Positions 29,616-39,241 of a DNA stretch of 64,000 nt are shown here, piece after piece. Location: NCBI RefSeq assembly GCF_026262505.1, contig NC_067204.1, positions 17,214,165 to 17,278,164 on the forward strand, in the 5' to 3' direction. Below the pieces are notes generated by a model. That model was not told the origin of the DNA, did no database searches, and saw only the letters and a program-made list of their open reading frames with translations. Made by a program: the position numbers and the translations under genes. Every line of letters begins with the position of its first letter. Position 1 is the stretch's first letter. The DNA comes from Trichomonas vaginalis G3 (taxonomy: Eukaryota; Parabasalia; Trichomonadida; Trichomonadidae).

Positions 29616-31547
29616 TTACTTAACATTTAGCGCATTTGCAACGCCTTCTATTGTAGGGGTTATACTAGAGCCTTTAAATACAGAAGGTATTGGTACAACA
29701 GAGTCCTTTATGTCTCCAATTTTTTGTAATTCTTCATTTAATTTTTGTTTTTCTGCTTCATCTTCAGAAACATTCAACCAGACTTTAATTGCATCACAAT
29801 AACCACCTAAAGCAGACAGTCTCATATTCTTTCTTGCCTCCTCAATCTTTCCATCCAACAAACACAAAACACTCAATCCGAAATAGCCAGCTGGTTCTTT
29901 CTTTGTAATTGCCTTTTCAAACATTTTTCTTGCGAAATCAACATTCTTTGTTACGCCATCGCCTGTTATACAAGCACTTCCATGAAGACAGCATGATTTG
30001 GCATGTCCCATTTGTGCAGCTGTCATAATAGATTTCCTGGCTTCAGCAACATTTTGACCTGTCACTTTTTCATTCAAAATCATCAAACCAAATCTATACA
30101 TTGCAGGAGGATATTTCTGGATAGAAGCAGCTTTGTAGTATCTTAATGCTTCATTATAGTTCATAGCTGCTCCTTCACCTGTTTCATGCAAATAACCTAA
30201 CCTGTATTGAGCAGGAGCTGAGTTTTGTTGTGCGGCCATTCTGAAGTATTTCGCTGCTTCAAGGATGTTCTTTTCTATTCCATTTCCTTTCATCAGACAT
30301 TGAGCGTATGAGTTCTGTGCAGCTTTGGATCCTTTGTCTGCTGCTGCCTTGTAATAAAGAATGGCCAAAGGCAAGTTCTTTTTAACTCCTGCGCCGTTTT
30401 CTAACGCAAAGCCAATGTTGTGCATTCCTTCCATCGATCCTTGGTCCGCTGATAACTGGAAGTACCTCGCTGCGGCACCAAGATTCTTGTGAACACCTTT
30501 GCCATTCAAAAGCATAACTCCGAAATTGTTTTGCGCTGATGCATCGCCAGATTGTGCGACAGTTAATGCGGTGTGCGCTTTTGAGATGTCGGAATTCTCC
30601 GCTTTGATGCGCTCACGGAATTTTTCGAGTAAGCTGAGGTTGATGTTCGGTATTGCGCCAATGGATTCTTCGAAAAGTTTGATGACGTTCGACATTGTTG
30701 GTCGATCATTTGGATTTGGGGCCCAACATGATTGTATGATGTTTTTGATCTCGAGAGGTACATTATCTGGTATTTTTGGTCTCGTGCTGCTCTTAAGTTT
30801 CTGGTAAATGTCGGGAGTATTGGAAATAATATCGAATTGAGTTTTTCCGATGAATAATTGGAAAACAAGCATTCCGAAAGAGTATACATCGCCTTTCTGT
30901 GTCTTAGCTGTCTCTCCTTCGAGTTCTGGAGCTTTCCAAATTGGATGATTTTCTCCAGGAACTAAATTTTTGATTGTATTCTCGTCGTAGAAGTTGTTAA
31001 GAGAAAAGTCAGTAAGATATGGCCAGAAATCATCTCCGAAAACTACATTATCTGCATTTAAATTTCCGTGAGGACAACGGTAGCCATGCATGTAATTCAA
31101 AGCTAAGGCAACACCAAGAGATGTGCGGATTTTCATTGTTAAGTCCCATGTTTCTGGAGATTGATTTTTTGTTTCTAATTCTAAAATTTCTGAGAGTTTT
31201 TGCCCAGAATAGTGATCAAATGCTACAGCAGGCTTTCTTCCATTGTGAGGATTGGAAATTGTAAAGCCAGCGAAAGGTAAAATAGTTGGGAAATATGAAA
31301 GCGAGAGATTTTGAACTTCCTTGAAAAATCTTGATGCATTTTGAGTTTGACTTAGATCTATATTTAACGTTTTAACAAAATATTTAAAATCATTCTCATT
31401 TTCGTTGATCATTAGCGTAATATTTCCAAGAGGTGAATCAAATATCACTTCTCGTGGATCATAAGTTTCAATAGGTTGAATATAGTTGATTAATGGTGCT
31501 GGTTGAGTTGAAGGATTCTCGCCAACAACTGATAAATCGCCTCCCAT
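29616..31547 (-). CDS. Pseudokinase fused to Sel1 repeats
   Basis: The ATG at 31547 directly follows an AAAAAGTGACAAA motif and gives 643 residues; an alternative in-frame ATG is at 31574. Residues about 35-290 form a TKL-type kinase domain: a lysine at the VAIK position (FVKTL, K59), a helix C Glu (E77), an APE motif (206-208), DVYSFG (220-225) and RPTM. The catalytic loop reads HGNLNADN instead of HRDLKPEN, so the proton-accepting Asp is Asn, and DFG is DFS. No glycine loop is clear. It is therefore probably catalytically dead. Residues about 330-590 carry seven Sel1-like repeats (for example FGVMLLNGKGVHKNLGAAARYF), a protein-protein scaffold. Kinase-Sel1 fusions are common in amoebozoan and parabasalid genomes. 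A signalling scaffold role is inferred. Confidence 0.88.
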   Translation of the reverse strand: MGGDLSVVGENPSTQPAPLINYIQPIETYDPREVIFDSPLGNITLMINENENDFKYFVKTLNIDLSQTQNASRFFKEVQNLSLSYFPTILPFAGFTISNPHNGRKPAVAFDHYSGQKLSEILELETKNQSPETWDLTMKIRTSLGVALALNYMHGYRCPHGNLNADNVVFGDDFWPYLTDFSLNNFYDENTIKNLVPGENHPIWKAPELEGETAKTQKGDVYSFGMLVFQLFIGKTQFDIISNTPDIYQKLKSSTRPKIPDNVPLEIKNIIQSCWAPNPNDRPTMSNVIKLFEESIGAIPNINLSLLEKFRERIKAENSDISKAHTALTVAQSGDASAQNNFGVMLLNGKGVHKNLGAAARYFQLSADQGSMEGMHNIGFALENGAGVKKNLPLAILYYKAAADKGSKAAQNSYAQCLMKGNGIEKNILEAAKYFRMAAQQNSAPAQYRLGYLHETGEGAAMNYNEALRYYKAASIQKYPPAMYRFGLMILNEKVTGQNVAEARKSIMTAAQMGHAKSCCLHGSACITGDGVTKNVDFARKMFEKAITKKEPAGYFGLSVLCLLDGKIEEARKNMRLSALGGYCDAIKVWLNVSEDEAEKQKLNEELQKIGDIKDSVVPIPSVFKGSSITPTIEGVANALNVK

Positions 31548-31560
31548 TTTGTCACTTTTT
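31547..31560 (-). promoter_or_regulatory. GTCACTTTT-type motif at pseudokinase start
   Basis: On the coding strand AAAAAGTGACAAA runs straight into ATG, the same arrangement as at 1306-1320. This supports the ATG at 31547 as the true start and the motif as a start-proximal promoter element. Confidence 0.4.
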
Positions 31561-31592
31561 CCATCAAATTTCATATACGATTTCCTTATCAA

Positions 31593-32023
31593 TTCATGGA
31601 ATTAATCTATAACGCCTTAGGTACCAACTCATAATCGTTTATAATGAATATATATATATCTAAAATTTCTCAATTTATCTTTACATTCAATGTTTAAATT
31701 TAGATGCTTACACAATTCCAAGACCTACTGTCTCCACATTAACACAATCACTAATTGCGATCAAACTATCAAATATTGGGATACATTATAGCCATTATTT
31801 AAGTATCATTTTTATAATGCCTACATATTATTCCACACATTATTATATAATATTATATCTTCAAAATTTCCTAATAGTGGATTTATACATCTTTCATTGA
31901 CGGAATTGGAGATTTCAAGAATTTCCAATAAAAAAAAATCATTTGAAGGCGAAAAAAGTTATTACTATTTAACAAAGGTTTTATTTCTATATAAAATATA
32001 GTTGGAAAAAGTTTTTAACAAAA
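31593..32023. other. AT-rich intergenic
   Basis: About 430 bp between the pseudokinase 5' end and the ankyrin/Q-rich gene 3' end. It is strongly A+T-rich with TATA-like alternating runs; no gene or repeat was seen. Confidence 0.5.
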
Positions 32024-34606
32024 TTATTTTTGCTGCATCATCTGATAATAGATGACTTGCTGTTGCTTATATTGGGGTTCAAATTGAGATTGGTTTTGTT
32101 GTCTCTGTTGAAGAAATCCTTGTTGGAACATTTGAGGAATATTTTGATTATGTTGCTGTGATTGGCCCAAAATTTGATCTCTGATTTGATTCAACTGCAA
32201 ACTTTGAGTTGGCTGACTCACTTGTAATCCTTGATTTGGCTGACTCATTTGCAAATTCTGAGTTGGCTGACTCACTTGTAATCCTTGATTTGGCTGACTC
32301 ATTTGCATTCTCTGTTGTTGAATCATTTGTAATAATCCTTGATTTGGCTGACCCATTTGCATTCTTTGCTGTTGAATCATTTGTAATAATCCTTGATTTG
32401 GCTGACCCATTTGCATTCTTTGCTGTTGAATCATTTGTAATAATCCTTGATTTGGCTGACTCATTTGTAATCCTTGATTTGGCTGACCAATTTGTAAACT
32501 TTGATTTGGTTGACTCATTTGCAAGTTCTGAGTTGGTTGTCTCATTTGTAATCCTTGATTTAGTTGACCCATTTGCATTCTTTGTTGTTGAATCATTTGT
32601 AATCCACGGGGTGATTGATTTATTTGTAATCCTTGTGTTGGCTGTTTCGGTTGTAATCTTTGTTGTTGAATCGTTTGCAAACTCTGGGTTGGCTGACTCA
32701 TTTGTAATCCTTGATTAAATTGTCTCATTTGCAAGCCATTATTATTCTGATATGACTGAATATTTTGTGGATTAGCCATATAATGCAATCTTTGTTGTTG
32801 ATTCATTAGGAATAAAGAATTTTGTGGATTTAATTGTGATCCATTGATTCCTTTATCTTGCATCGCTTTGAGTGGCTGGCCAAGTGTGTAATGACCATTT
32901 TGTTGTGGCTGATTCGACTGCAAACCAAATTGATCATTAATAAATTGAACAGGATTTGACTTAGATCCAAGTCTTTCAATTTTCGTTCCTTGTCTTTGAA
33001 TCTTATTCAAAAGCTGTTGTCCTTGTAATGCATCTATATTTGGTGGTGTACTAATCTGACGAATTAGACCATTGTTATTATTATTTGTATGAATATTCAA
33101 TGGCTTTAGCTGAACTGATTGATTAGTTTGAAGTGGTTTCTCTTTAAATTTAGAAGAAAGCTGCATAATTTTTGATGGCATGCCACCGGATTGTGATCCA
33201 AGAATACCTTTCTTTTCGGGTTTGTCTTGTTTTTGTTTTTCTGATTTTTCTTTAAGATTTTTGAATAAATCTTTAAAATCTTTTACAAATTTGTTTCCTT
33301 TTTCTTTTTCTAACTTATTTTCATTCTCTTCCTTCTTATTCGGATTGAAAATATTTGAAATTTCATTTGGAACTTGAATCATATTATATAAAATTGAATT
33401 CTTAATTGAATACTTAGATCCTGATTTTTGGGGATCATTAACATCAACTACATAATATGGAGCATCAGGATCTGCCTTATTTTGGATTAGAAAATTAATA
33501 AAATCTTTTTGACAAAGTTCTGGACTATCTAAAGCAAATTGAAGCGGAGTTTGCTTTGATTCTCTTCCTAGATTAATGTCTGCTCCATAGTTTATAAGAA
33601 TTTCTATTATTCTTTCAATTATAGGAAAATCAATTTTCCCATTATTTTTATTTTGTTCAATACCTAACTTTAACGCATAGAATATCGGTGTGTTCTTGTA
33701 TAAGTCAGCAGCATTAGGATCAGCAGAATGGCTGAGTAAGTAGTCAATAATTTCAATATCTTTGAATAAAACTGCGCAATGTATTGGATGTATTCTTTCA
33801 TAACCGAATGGTATATTTACATCTACACCTTTTTCTAAGAGAATCTTGATAACTTCCAAATTCTTATTTTTAATTGCGGCAATTAAAGGTCCTTCGACAT
33901 TTGGATTCTCATAATTAGGGTCAAATGAACCACATTCGATCAAACCTCGTATTGCAGTTGTTAAATTAAGCTGAACTGCTAATGTAACAACAGATGTTAA
34001 AATTCCTTCTGTTTGTTGGTAATTATTAAGTAGATATTCTAAAAGTTTGAAGTTTCCACTTAATGTGGCCGTTTTAATTGGATCGAAAATATTTTGTGGC
34101 TGGTATGGAGGAATTTCTGCTCCATTATCTATTAAAGTTTCGACCATTTCAAGGTCATTGTTGACAATAGCGATGTATAGTGGTGATCTTGTGTCTTTTA
34201 TGACTTCATTCAGGTCTATTCCTTCATTTAATAAGTAATAAACGCATTCTACACTACCGCCCAATACAGCATAGTGAATTGGTTTGTAAGTACCTGTTAT
34301 GCCGGGTTTATTGGTATTTTTGGCAGTTGTGATGTTTGAAAGGTTTTCTTTGTAAATTTTTTTTAAAGAATCTAAGCATTCTACGGAATCTAAGTAGCAA
34401 GCAATATGAACTAACGATAATCCTTCTGTTGGAAGTTCTTTGTACTTGTTGTTCGTAAATAAAGAAAATTGCGACGGCGTATTGAATAAATCTATTAAAT
34501 CTTTTACTTCTTCGCTTTTTTGGGTACACATCAATGATTCAAGTGTTTTAAAGTCATTCTCAAATAAGCAATCTTTAAGTTGTTTCTTATATTCAGAGAG
34601 ACTCAT
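32024..34606 (-). CDS. Ankyrin-repeat protein with long Gln-rich repeat tail
   Basis: An 860-residue protein starting at the ATG at 34606. Residues about 60-400 contain roughly nine ankyrin repeats, with hairpins such as KPIHYAVLGGSVECVYYLL, GIDLNE, GADINLG and TPLQFAL. A basic linker (about 430-480, EKEKGNKFVKDFKDL) follows. The last 300 residues are a low-complexity tail built from 9- to 18-residue repeats of the type LQMSQPNQG and LLQMIQQQRMQMGQ. The repeats are visible in DNA as 54-bp units near 32.3-32.47 kb. Gln/Asn-rich tails of this sort can drive self-association. The fused architecture and function are not known; the ankyrin part is certain. Confidence 0.9.
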   Translation of the reverse strand: MSLSEYKKQLKDCLFENDFKTLESLMCTQKSEEVKDLIDLFNTPSQFSLFTNNKYKELPTEGLSLVHIACYLDSVECLDSLKKIYKENLSNITTAKNTNKPGITGTYKPIHYAVLGGSVECVYYLLNEGIDLNEVIKDTRSPLYIAIVNNDLEMVETLIDNGAEIPPYQPQNIFDPIKTATLSGNFKLLEYLLNNYQQTEGILTSVVTLAVQLNLTTAIRGLIECGSFDPNYENPNVEGPLIAAIKNKNLEVIKILLEKGVDVNIPFGYERIHPIHCAVLFKDIEIIDYLLSHSADPNAADLYKNTPIFYALKLGIEQNKNNGKIDFPIIERIIEILINYGADINLGRESKQTPLQFALDSPELCQKDFINFLIQNKADPDAPYYVVDVNDPQKSGSKYSIKNSILYNMIQVPNEISNIFNPNKKEENENKLEKEKGNKFVKDFKDLFKNLKEKSEKQKQDKPEKKGILGSQSGGMPSKIMQLSSKFKEKPLQTNQSVQLKPLNIHTNNNNNGLIRQISTPPNIDALQGQQLLNKIQRQGTKIERLGSKSNPVQFINDQFGLQSNQPQQNGHYTLGQPLKAMQDKGINGSQLNPQNSLFLMNQQQRLHYMANPQNIQSYQNNNGLQMRQFNQGLQMSQPTQSLQTIQQQRLQPKQPTQGLQINQSPRGLQMIQQQRMQMGQLNQGLQMRQPTQNLQMSQPNQSLQIGQPNQGLQMSQPNQGLLQMIQQQRMQMGQPNQGLLQMIQQQRMQMGQPNQGLLQMIQQQRMQMSQPNQGLQVSQPTQNLQMSQPNQGLQVSQPTQSLQLNQIRDQILGQSQQHNQNIPQMFQQGFLQQRQQNQSQFEPQYKQQQVIYYQMMQQK
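32200..32720. repeat. In-frame 27/54-bp minisatellite in the ankyrin/Q-rich gene
   Basis: DNA repeats encode the Gln-rich tail. Two adjacent 54-bp units (for example points at 32351 and 32405) are almost identical, and shorter 27-bp relatives surround them, all in multiples of three. Such arrays change copy number easily while keeping the frame. Confidence 0.85.
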
Positions 34607-35280
34607 ATCATTGTGATTTTTTTCCTAAAGAAAAATTTTGAATTTTACAAATTTGACAACATGTAAAGTATAAAATTTGACAGAGTGGATTTTTTATTTG
34701 TATGGGCAATCACTGAAATTCCGTTTGCTGGAATCCTAAGCAGCACTTGATCTAGTCCGTCATATAGCTGTTACATTCATTGAAATGAGTGATTTCGAAG
34801 TCAGATTTCCACAAGATCTTCTTTAAGTGTTTTGCAAATCAGAAACACAATATATTTGCATCTTTAGTTGCTGTAATATAGGTTTTCGACTGCATCATTA
34901 TTGTATTATTTGAGATATTAGATGAACAAAATTGTTTTCTTGAGCCATGCTTCTACATTTTCATACATGAAATATTAGGGATATAAACTTACTCAATCGA
35001 AGCAATAATCCTTACGAGGTCTTACAATGAAATTTAGGCTTAGGAAGGATTTATATTTGTGACTCATATTACTCTTTTCTGATTCTAAAATGTCCGGATA
35101 TTATGTAATTTGGACTAGATACTTTAGATGTTTCATATCATTTTGGACAAGACTGTAATGTGATCTCATTTGAAGTATTTTGGATTTAGAGGTGAAATAA
35201 ATTGACGTATTGCACCAGTATGTTATAATATGTCGATTTATAATAAAATAATTATTATAATAAATTTGATTTTCAGCGAC
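34607..35280. other. Gene-poor AT-rich stretch
   Basis: About 670 bp upstream of the ankyrin/Q-rich gene; its promoter should lie at the left end. No gene or repeat was recognised before the hairpin cluster. Confidence 0.5.
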
Positions 35281-35362
35281 GGCGCTACGCGCCTTTTAGC
35301 ATTCTGGGCACGTAAGTGCCCAGAATGCAAGCTTGAGAAATTTGAAACTTCGTTTCAAATTT
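35281..35362. repeat. Three consecutive perfect hairpins
   Basis: Hairpin 1 is GGCGC-TAC-GCGCC (35281-35293). Hairpin 2 has 13-bp arms GCATTCTGGGCAC around GTAA (35299-35328). Hairpin 3 has 11-bp arms AAATTTGAAAC around TTC (35338-35362). All are perfect and nearly back to back. The GGCGC-NNN-GCGCC hairpin also occurs twice at 38.03-38.11 kb. Confidence 0.8.
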
Positions 35363-35431
35363 TTGCCTTGATGTTATGTAAAAAGATTTTTTTTGGGAAA
35401 TTGAATGTGAAAATAAAACTTAGTTTTTTGT

Positions 35432-35657
35432 GAGATATGGATTTTTTAGAAGATATTAGAGATCTAAGTCTCAATTTATAAAAAATTTTAAAATTGAGAG
35501 GAATTTTAATGATATTAATTTATTTGATATTTTGATTTTTTAGAAGATTTTAGAGATGTCAGTCTCAATTTATAAAAATTTATAAAATTGAGAGAAATTT
35601 TAATGATATGATTTTATTAGATATTTGGATTTTTTAGAAGATTTTAGAGATGTCAGT
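35432..35657. repeat. 94-bp tandem repeat, about 2.3 copies, interrupted by an insertion
   Basis: Equivalent points at 35440, 35534 and 35628 give a period of 94 bp. Each unit has an inner inverted pair CTCAATTT/AAATTGAG. The third unit stops at the left end of the element at 35658 and resumes at 37314. Confidence 0.8.
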
Positions 35658-37313
35658 CAAAAGGGGGGAACTTCGTTGACAACAAAGGTATCGACCAAAA
35701 TTGTTCCCATTATGCTTGACATATGAAGTATAGTAATAGTGTGTATGGACTCACAGAATGGCTTTCGTTTGATTTCGAGATATATTATAATCTTCTAAAA
35801 TATCCATATTTTACTTGATTACGCATATGTTTTATCGTATTATGAAAATTAAACGAAAAATATGGCTCAAGACGAGCAAAATTCGATGCTAAAAAAGTAA
35901 ATTGTTTATTGATTAGGATGCTTTTAGGTATTTTTTTGAAGTAACACTTTATTCGTTTTTATTTCTACATCTGTATATAAAACATGCACAAATAAGGATT
36001 TATAATTAAAAAATATTATTCGAATTGGGTAAATAAATAGTTAGATCTTAGATTTTATTAATCATTTCTTCTTAAAATGGGATTGTGGTAATGGGAACTG
36101 TATATGAGAGTTGGAGTTTTGTTAAATTGCGCGAATTGTTGATAAGTTTCAAAAACGATTTGTAGTATGTTCAAGTATATTAGAATTTAATAATATGTGA
36201 TGATATCGACTGCAAACAATCTATTTTAAGTGTTTGATGAAAATCGATATCAATATTTAAAATTTTCGAGGTTTTTTTGACTGATAGCAATTGCTTTGGA
36301 CACCTAGAATGAAGTTATCCTTGGTAAATTTCTCCAAATTTTTTCCATTTTAGAAAAAGCCTAAGCAAATTTCTAGAAAATGATAACGTTTTTTTCAATT
36401 CTCGATTTTTTTGGAAAAATGAGGTTAATTTTTTTGAAAATTTATAATTTAGAGAGAAATAAACCATTTTCATTGTGTTATAAATCGATAAAACCTTTTT
36501 ATTTTTGTTATTCTATAATTTTTCTACTAAAATATATCAATTATACAGCAAATTCATAAAACGATTTTTCAAAGATATAGAAAAGAAGTATATATTACAA
36601 AATTATAAATCAGCCATAGTTTACTATCAAAAATAATATATTATTCTATATAGATAACCATCCATTGTTAGTAATGTAAAAGTATTTCTGGTTCAAATTA
36701 AGGATTATCTTCACATGTTTAGAAAATATTGTAAATATCTAGAAAACAATCAATAATATCATGATTTTATTCACAGATGAGTTCAAGATATATATTGTGA
36801 TTTGTATTTCGATAATAAATCTGAATCAAACGTATATTAAACTCGTACATTTAGTCTTCTTATCATAATAATGTTATCAGTTAGTGACTATGGCTATAAA
36901 ATAAGCAACATTAGATCTGTATCTCATAATCAAACGGAAGCTAAGCTAAGATATTTGAGAAAATATCACCTGATAGTATGCATAATACTATACCAGAATG
37001 ACTAGTCAATCTGTTGTTTTAATATCGTTTTAAATTTTTTATGCCAAAATAGTACTCTGGCTATCATTGGTAATACGTAAGGTTGCTACTGTTGTAATAT
37101 TTCGAAAAAATAAAGGTATGAACTTTAATGCAAGATATGATGAGTTGAACATCGAATAATTGGGTTTTTGTAATATTAACATTCTTTAGTCCCTAGTATA
37201 TTATTGTTTCATACTAATAATGTGGATCAATTCCGCTTCAATGATCAGATAAAGCAGAAACAATACACTCAGGTGCCACTTTTTTGGTCTAAAAAATGAG
37301 TTCCCCCCTTTTG
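35658..37313. mobile_element. 1.66-kb non-autonomous DNA element with 14-bp TIRs
   Basis: The left end CAAAAGGGGGGAAC (35658-35671) and the right end GTTCCCCCCTTTTG (37300-37313) are perfect 14-bp inverted repeats. The flanks duplicate TCAGT (35653-35657 and 37314-37318), or GTCAGTC if the outer C/G is counted as target. The surrounding 94-bp repeat joins cleanly when the element and one target copy are taken out. The inside is AT-rich with no open frame of note, so it cannot move on its own. Superfamily is not assigned; a 5- or 7-bp duplication does not settle it. Confidence 0.85.
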
Positions 37314-37319
37314 TCAGTC

Positions 37320-38023
37320 TCAATTTTTAAAAAAGCGGTTAATGTGTCGCGAGCTTGAAGTCTAAAACGGCAAATACTGAACTTTTTTAAAATTTGATTG
37401 GACAAATAAATTATACATTATATCGGCATTCTAAAACAATTAATAAAATCGAGTTTGGAAAATCCAAAATTTCAAGAAAAGTGACAAAAAGTGCCAAATT
37501 GCCAGTATATGAGATTTTAATGTTACCAGAATTCACATACCATACATAGTCTAATATTCATAATATAAATGAATTTTATTGACATCAATAAATTTGAATC
37601 ATGGAGTTGATAAATATTAATAAGTTAATACTAATATACATACAAATGTGAATCAAGATATATTAAAATTATCGAGTTTTAATTTTTGAGTTTTGAATCT
37701 CCCGAATTTCCCATACAAACATATATTAATTTTATAAAATATAGAAATAAAATCAGATTCTACAATGCTTTTTGAAATGTGTCCAGGTGTTTGTATATAT
37801 AAAGTACTCACAAAATCTAGATTGAGAGGCGGTCAATGACTTTTGAGGGGAAATTAACGCATGGAATTTAATATTATTTAGGTTGATATTCTTGCTTATT
37901 ATTTCAGAAAAAAATCTGAAAAATTTCAATATGAAAATTGAAAGCAATTCAAAAAAATTGCTAACATGTAAATTTTAATATCCTATGCATAATTTCATAT
38001 TTTGAACAAAAAAAAAGGTAGTG
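37320..38023. other. AT-rich stretch left of the virus-like element
   Basis: About 700 bp with a short remnant of the 94-bp repeat at its start and a pair of GTGACA/GTGCCA-type motifs near 37,480-37,500. No gene. A terminal repeat of the Maverick was not identified here. Confidence 0.4.
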
Positions 38024-38030
38024 GGGCCTC

Positions 38031-38160
38031 CAGGCGCGTTGCGCCCTCTAGCCCTGAAGATGTTTAGTATAAATGAAGTTTATATTTGGAGGGCTTCCAG
38101 GCGCGTTGCGCCCTCTAGCCCCGAAGATGTTTAGTATAAATGAAGTTTTTATTCGGAAAA
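38031..38160. repeat. 67-bp tandem duplication with GGCGC-GCGCC hairpin
   Basis: Two copies of a 67-bp unit (38031 and 38098 are equivalent points), each starting with CCAGGCGCGTTGCGCCCTCT and continuing through GAAGATGTTTAGTATAAATG. Each contains the GGCGC-GTT-GCGCC hairpin. It lies at the left margin of the virus-like region and could be part of its end. Confidence 0.75.
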
Positions 38161-38232
38161 TTGTTAGTCTTCTGGGTCGAAAACATTATATAATGTGTCG
38201 CTTTTCACAAATTATATATGTTTTCATGCTTT

Positions 38233-38252
38233 GTCACTTTTCTGTCACTTTT
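38233..38252 (+). promoter_or_regulatory. Doubled GTCACTTTT motif upstream of methyltransferase
   Basis: GTCACTTTT occurs twice in tandem (38233-38241 and 38244-38252), about 30 bp before the methyltransferase reading frame. It is the same motif as at several host gene starts, suggesting the element uses host-type promoters. Confidence 0.4.
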
Positions 38253-38283
38253 CGGGTAAAAACATTTTTATTATTATATATAA

Positions 38284-39102
38284 ATGAATTTTACAAAACC
38301 ACCGTTACCGTTCTTTGGAAATAAGAGTAGATGTAAAGATATTATATTGAGAGAACTTAAGAAACTACCGAATGGTCTAACATTTGTAGATTTGTTCGGT
38401 TGAAGTTTCTATATATCCCATTTATGTCATACCGTATTTCCTGACTCAAAGATTATATGCAATGACTTCGACAACTATATGGACCGTCTCAAACATATTC
38501 CAGACACAAACAACATATTGAAAGAGTTAAAAGAAAAGATACCTATAGGTAAGATGGAACGTATACCATTAGATAAGAAAAATATTGTGAGAGAGGTTTT
38601 GAAAAAAGCAGAATATATAGACTGGGATAGTATATCTGCTAGACTATTATATGGTGGTACTATAAGAGTTCATGACATTGAAACACTTATGTCAAAAGTT
38701 TTATATCTTAACTATACAAATGTTTTCAAAGAGAACATAGAAAAATATATTGAGGGTATAGAGTTTGTGAGATGTCGTTGGACAGAGTTGTATGAAAAAT
38801 ATAAAGACAAGGAAAATGTTTTCTTTATAGTGGACCCACCGTTCTTTAACACATGGGATTTTCAATACCAAGTAGACTGGACTTTGAGAGACTCTTTAGA
38901 AACTTTAGACGTTATACATAACCATCCATGCTTTTACTTTACATCCGATAAAAGTGGTTTGGAAACCGTTATGAGATGGTTAGAGGACATACATGACTAT
39001 GTGTTTAAATATGACAAGATAGAATATGAGAGAGGTCCTATAAACTGGAGAAAGTGTCACAATAAAGAAATTTTATTAGTAAGTAAATGTGGTTTGAAAT
39101 AG
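38284..39102 (+). pseudogene. Element part: Dam/D12-type DNA adenine methyltransferase, broken
   Basis: This part resembles D12-class N6-adenine DNA methyltransferases, which bind AdoMet and methylate adenine in a short DNA site. The AdoMet-binding PFFGNK motif lies at the amino side and the catalytic DPPF motif (a DPPY variant, within FFIVDPPFF) further on, with the expected helical target-recognition region between them. It is broken. The host is eukaryotic, so an enzyme of this kind is a virus/bacterium-type trait; in viruses it may protect element DNA or mark it for regulation. Two GTCACTTTT motifs stand upstream. Confidence 0.75.
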
Positions 39103-39218
39103 GACTACTTGTTTTAGGTTTTTTCCATTGTGTCATTTATTTATTTGACGTGGCAGAAAAGTACAGAGAATATGAAGATGAACCAATGCCTGCAAATGTT
39201 CAGTATATGTACTCGTAA
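39087..39218 (+). CDS. Element part: 43-residue single-pass membrane protein
   Basis: A short open frame overlapping the end of the methyltransferase frame. It starts MWFEIGLLVLGFFH, giving one hydrophobic helix of about 18 residues, and continues with an acidic polar tail (KYREYEDEPM). Size, membrane segment and tight packing look like a real small virion or accessory membrane protein. Family is unknown. Confidence 0.5.
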   Translation: MWFEIGLLVLGFFHCVIYLFDVAEKYREYEDEPMPANVQYMYS

Positions 39219-39241
39219 GAGATATTTTTATCTAATATTAA

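Noticed and set aside
32209-32718. Plus-strand frame opposite the Gln-rich tail
   Set aside because: Antisense of a coding minisatellite; the minus-strand ankyrin protein explains the sequence.
35230-35433. 67-codon open frame across the hairpin cluster
   Set aside because: It is produced by the hairpins themselves and has no coding character.
37480-38283. Search for the left terminal inverted repeat of the Maverick
   Set aside because: No sequence could be matched to an opposite end because the right end is outside the window; the boundary is left approximate.
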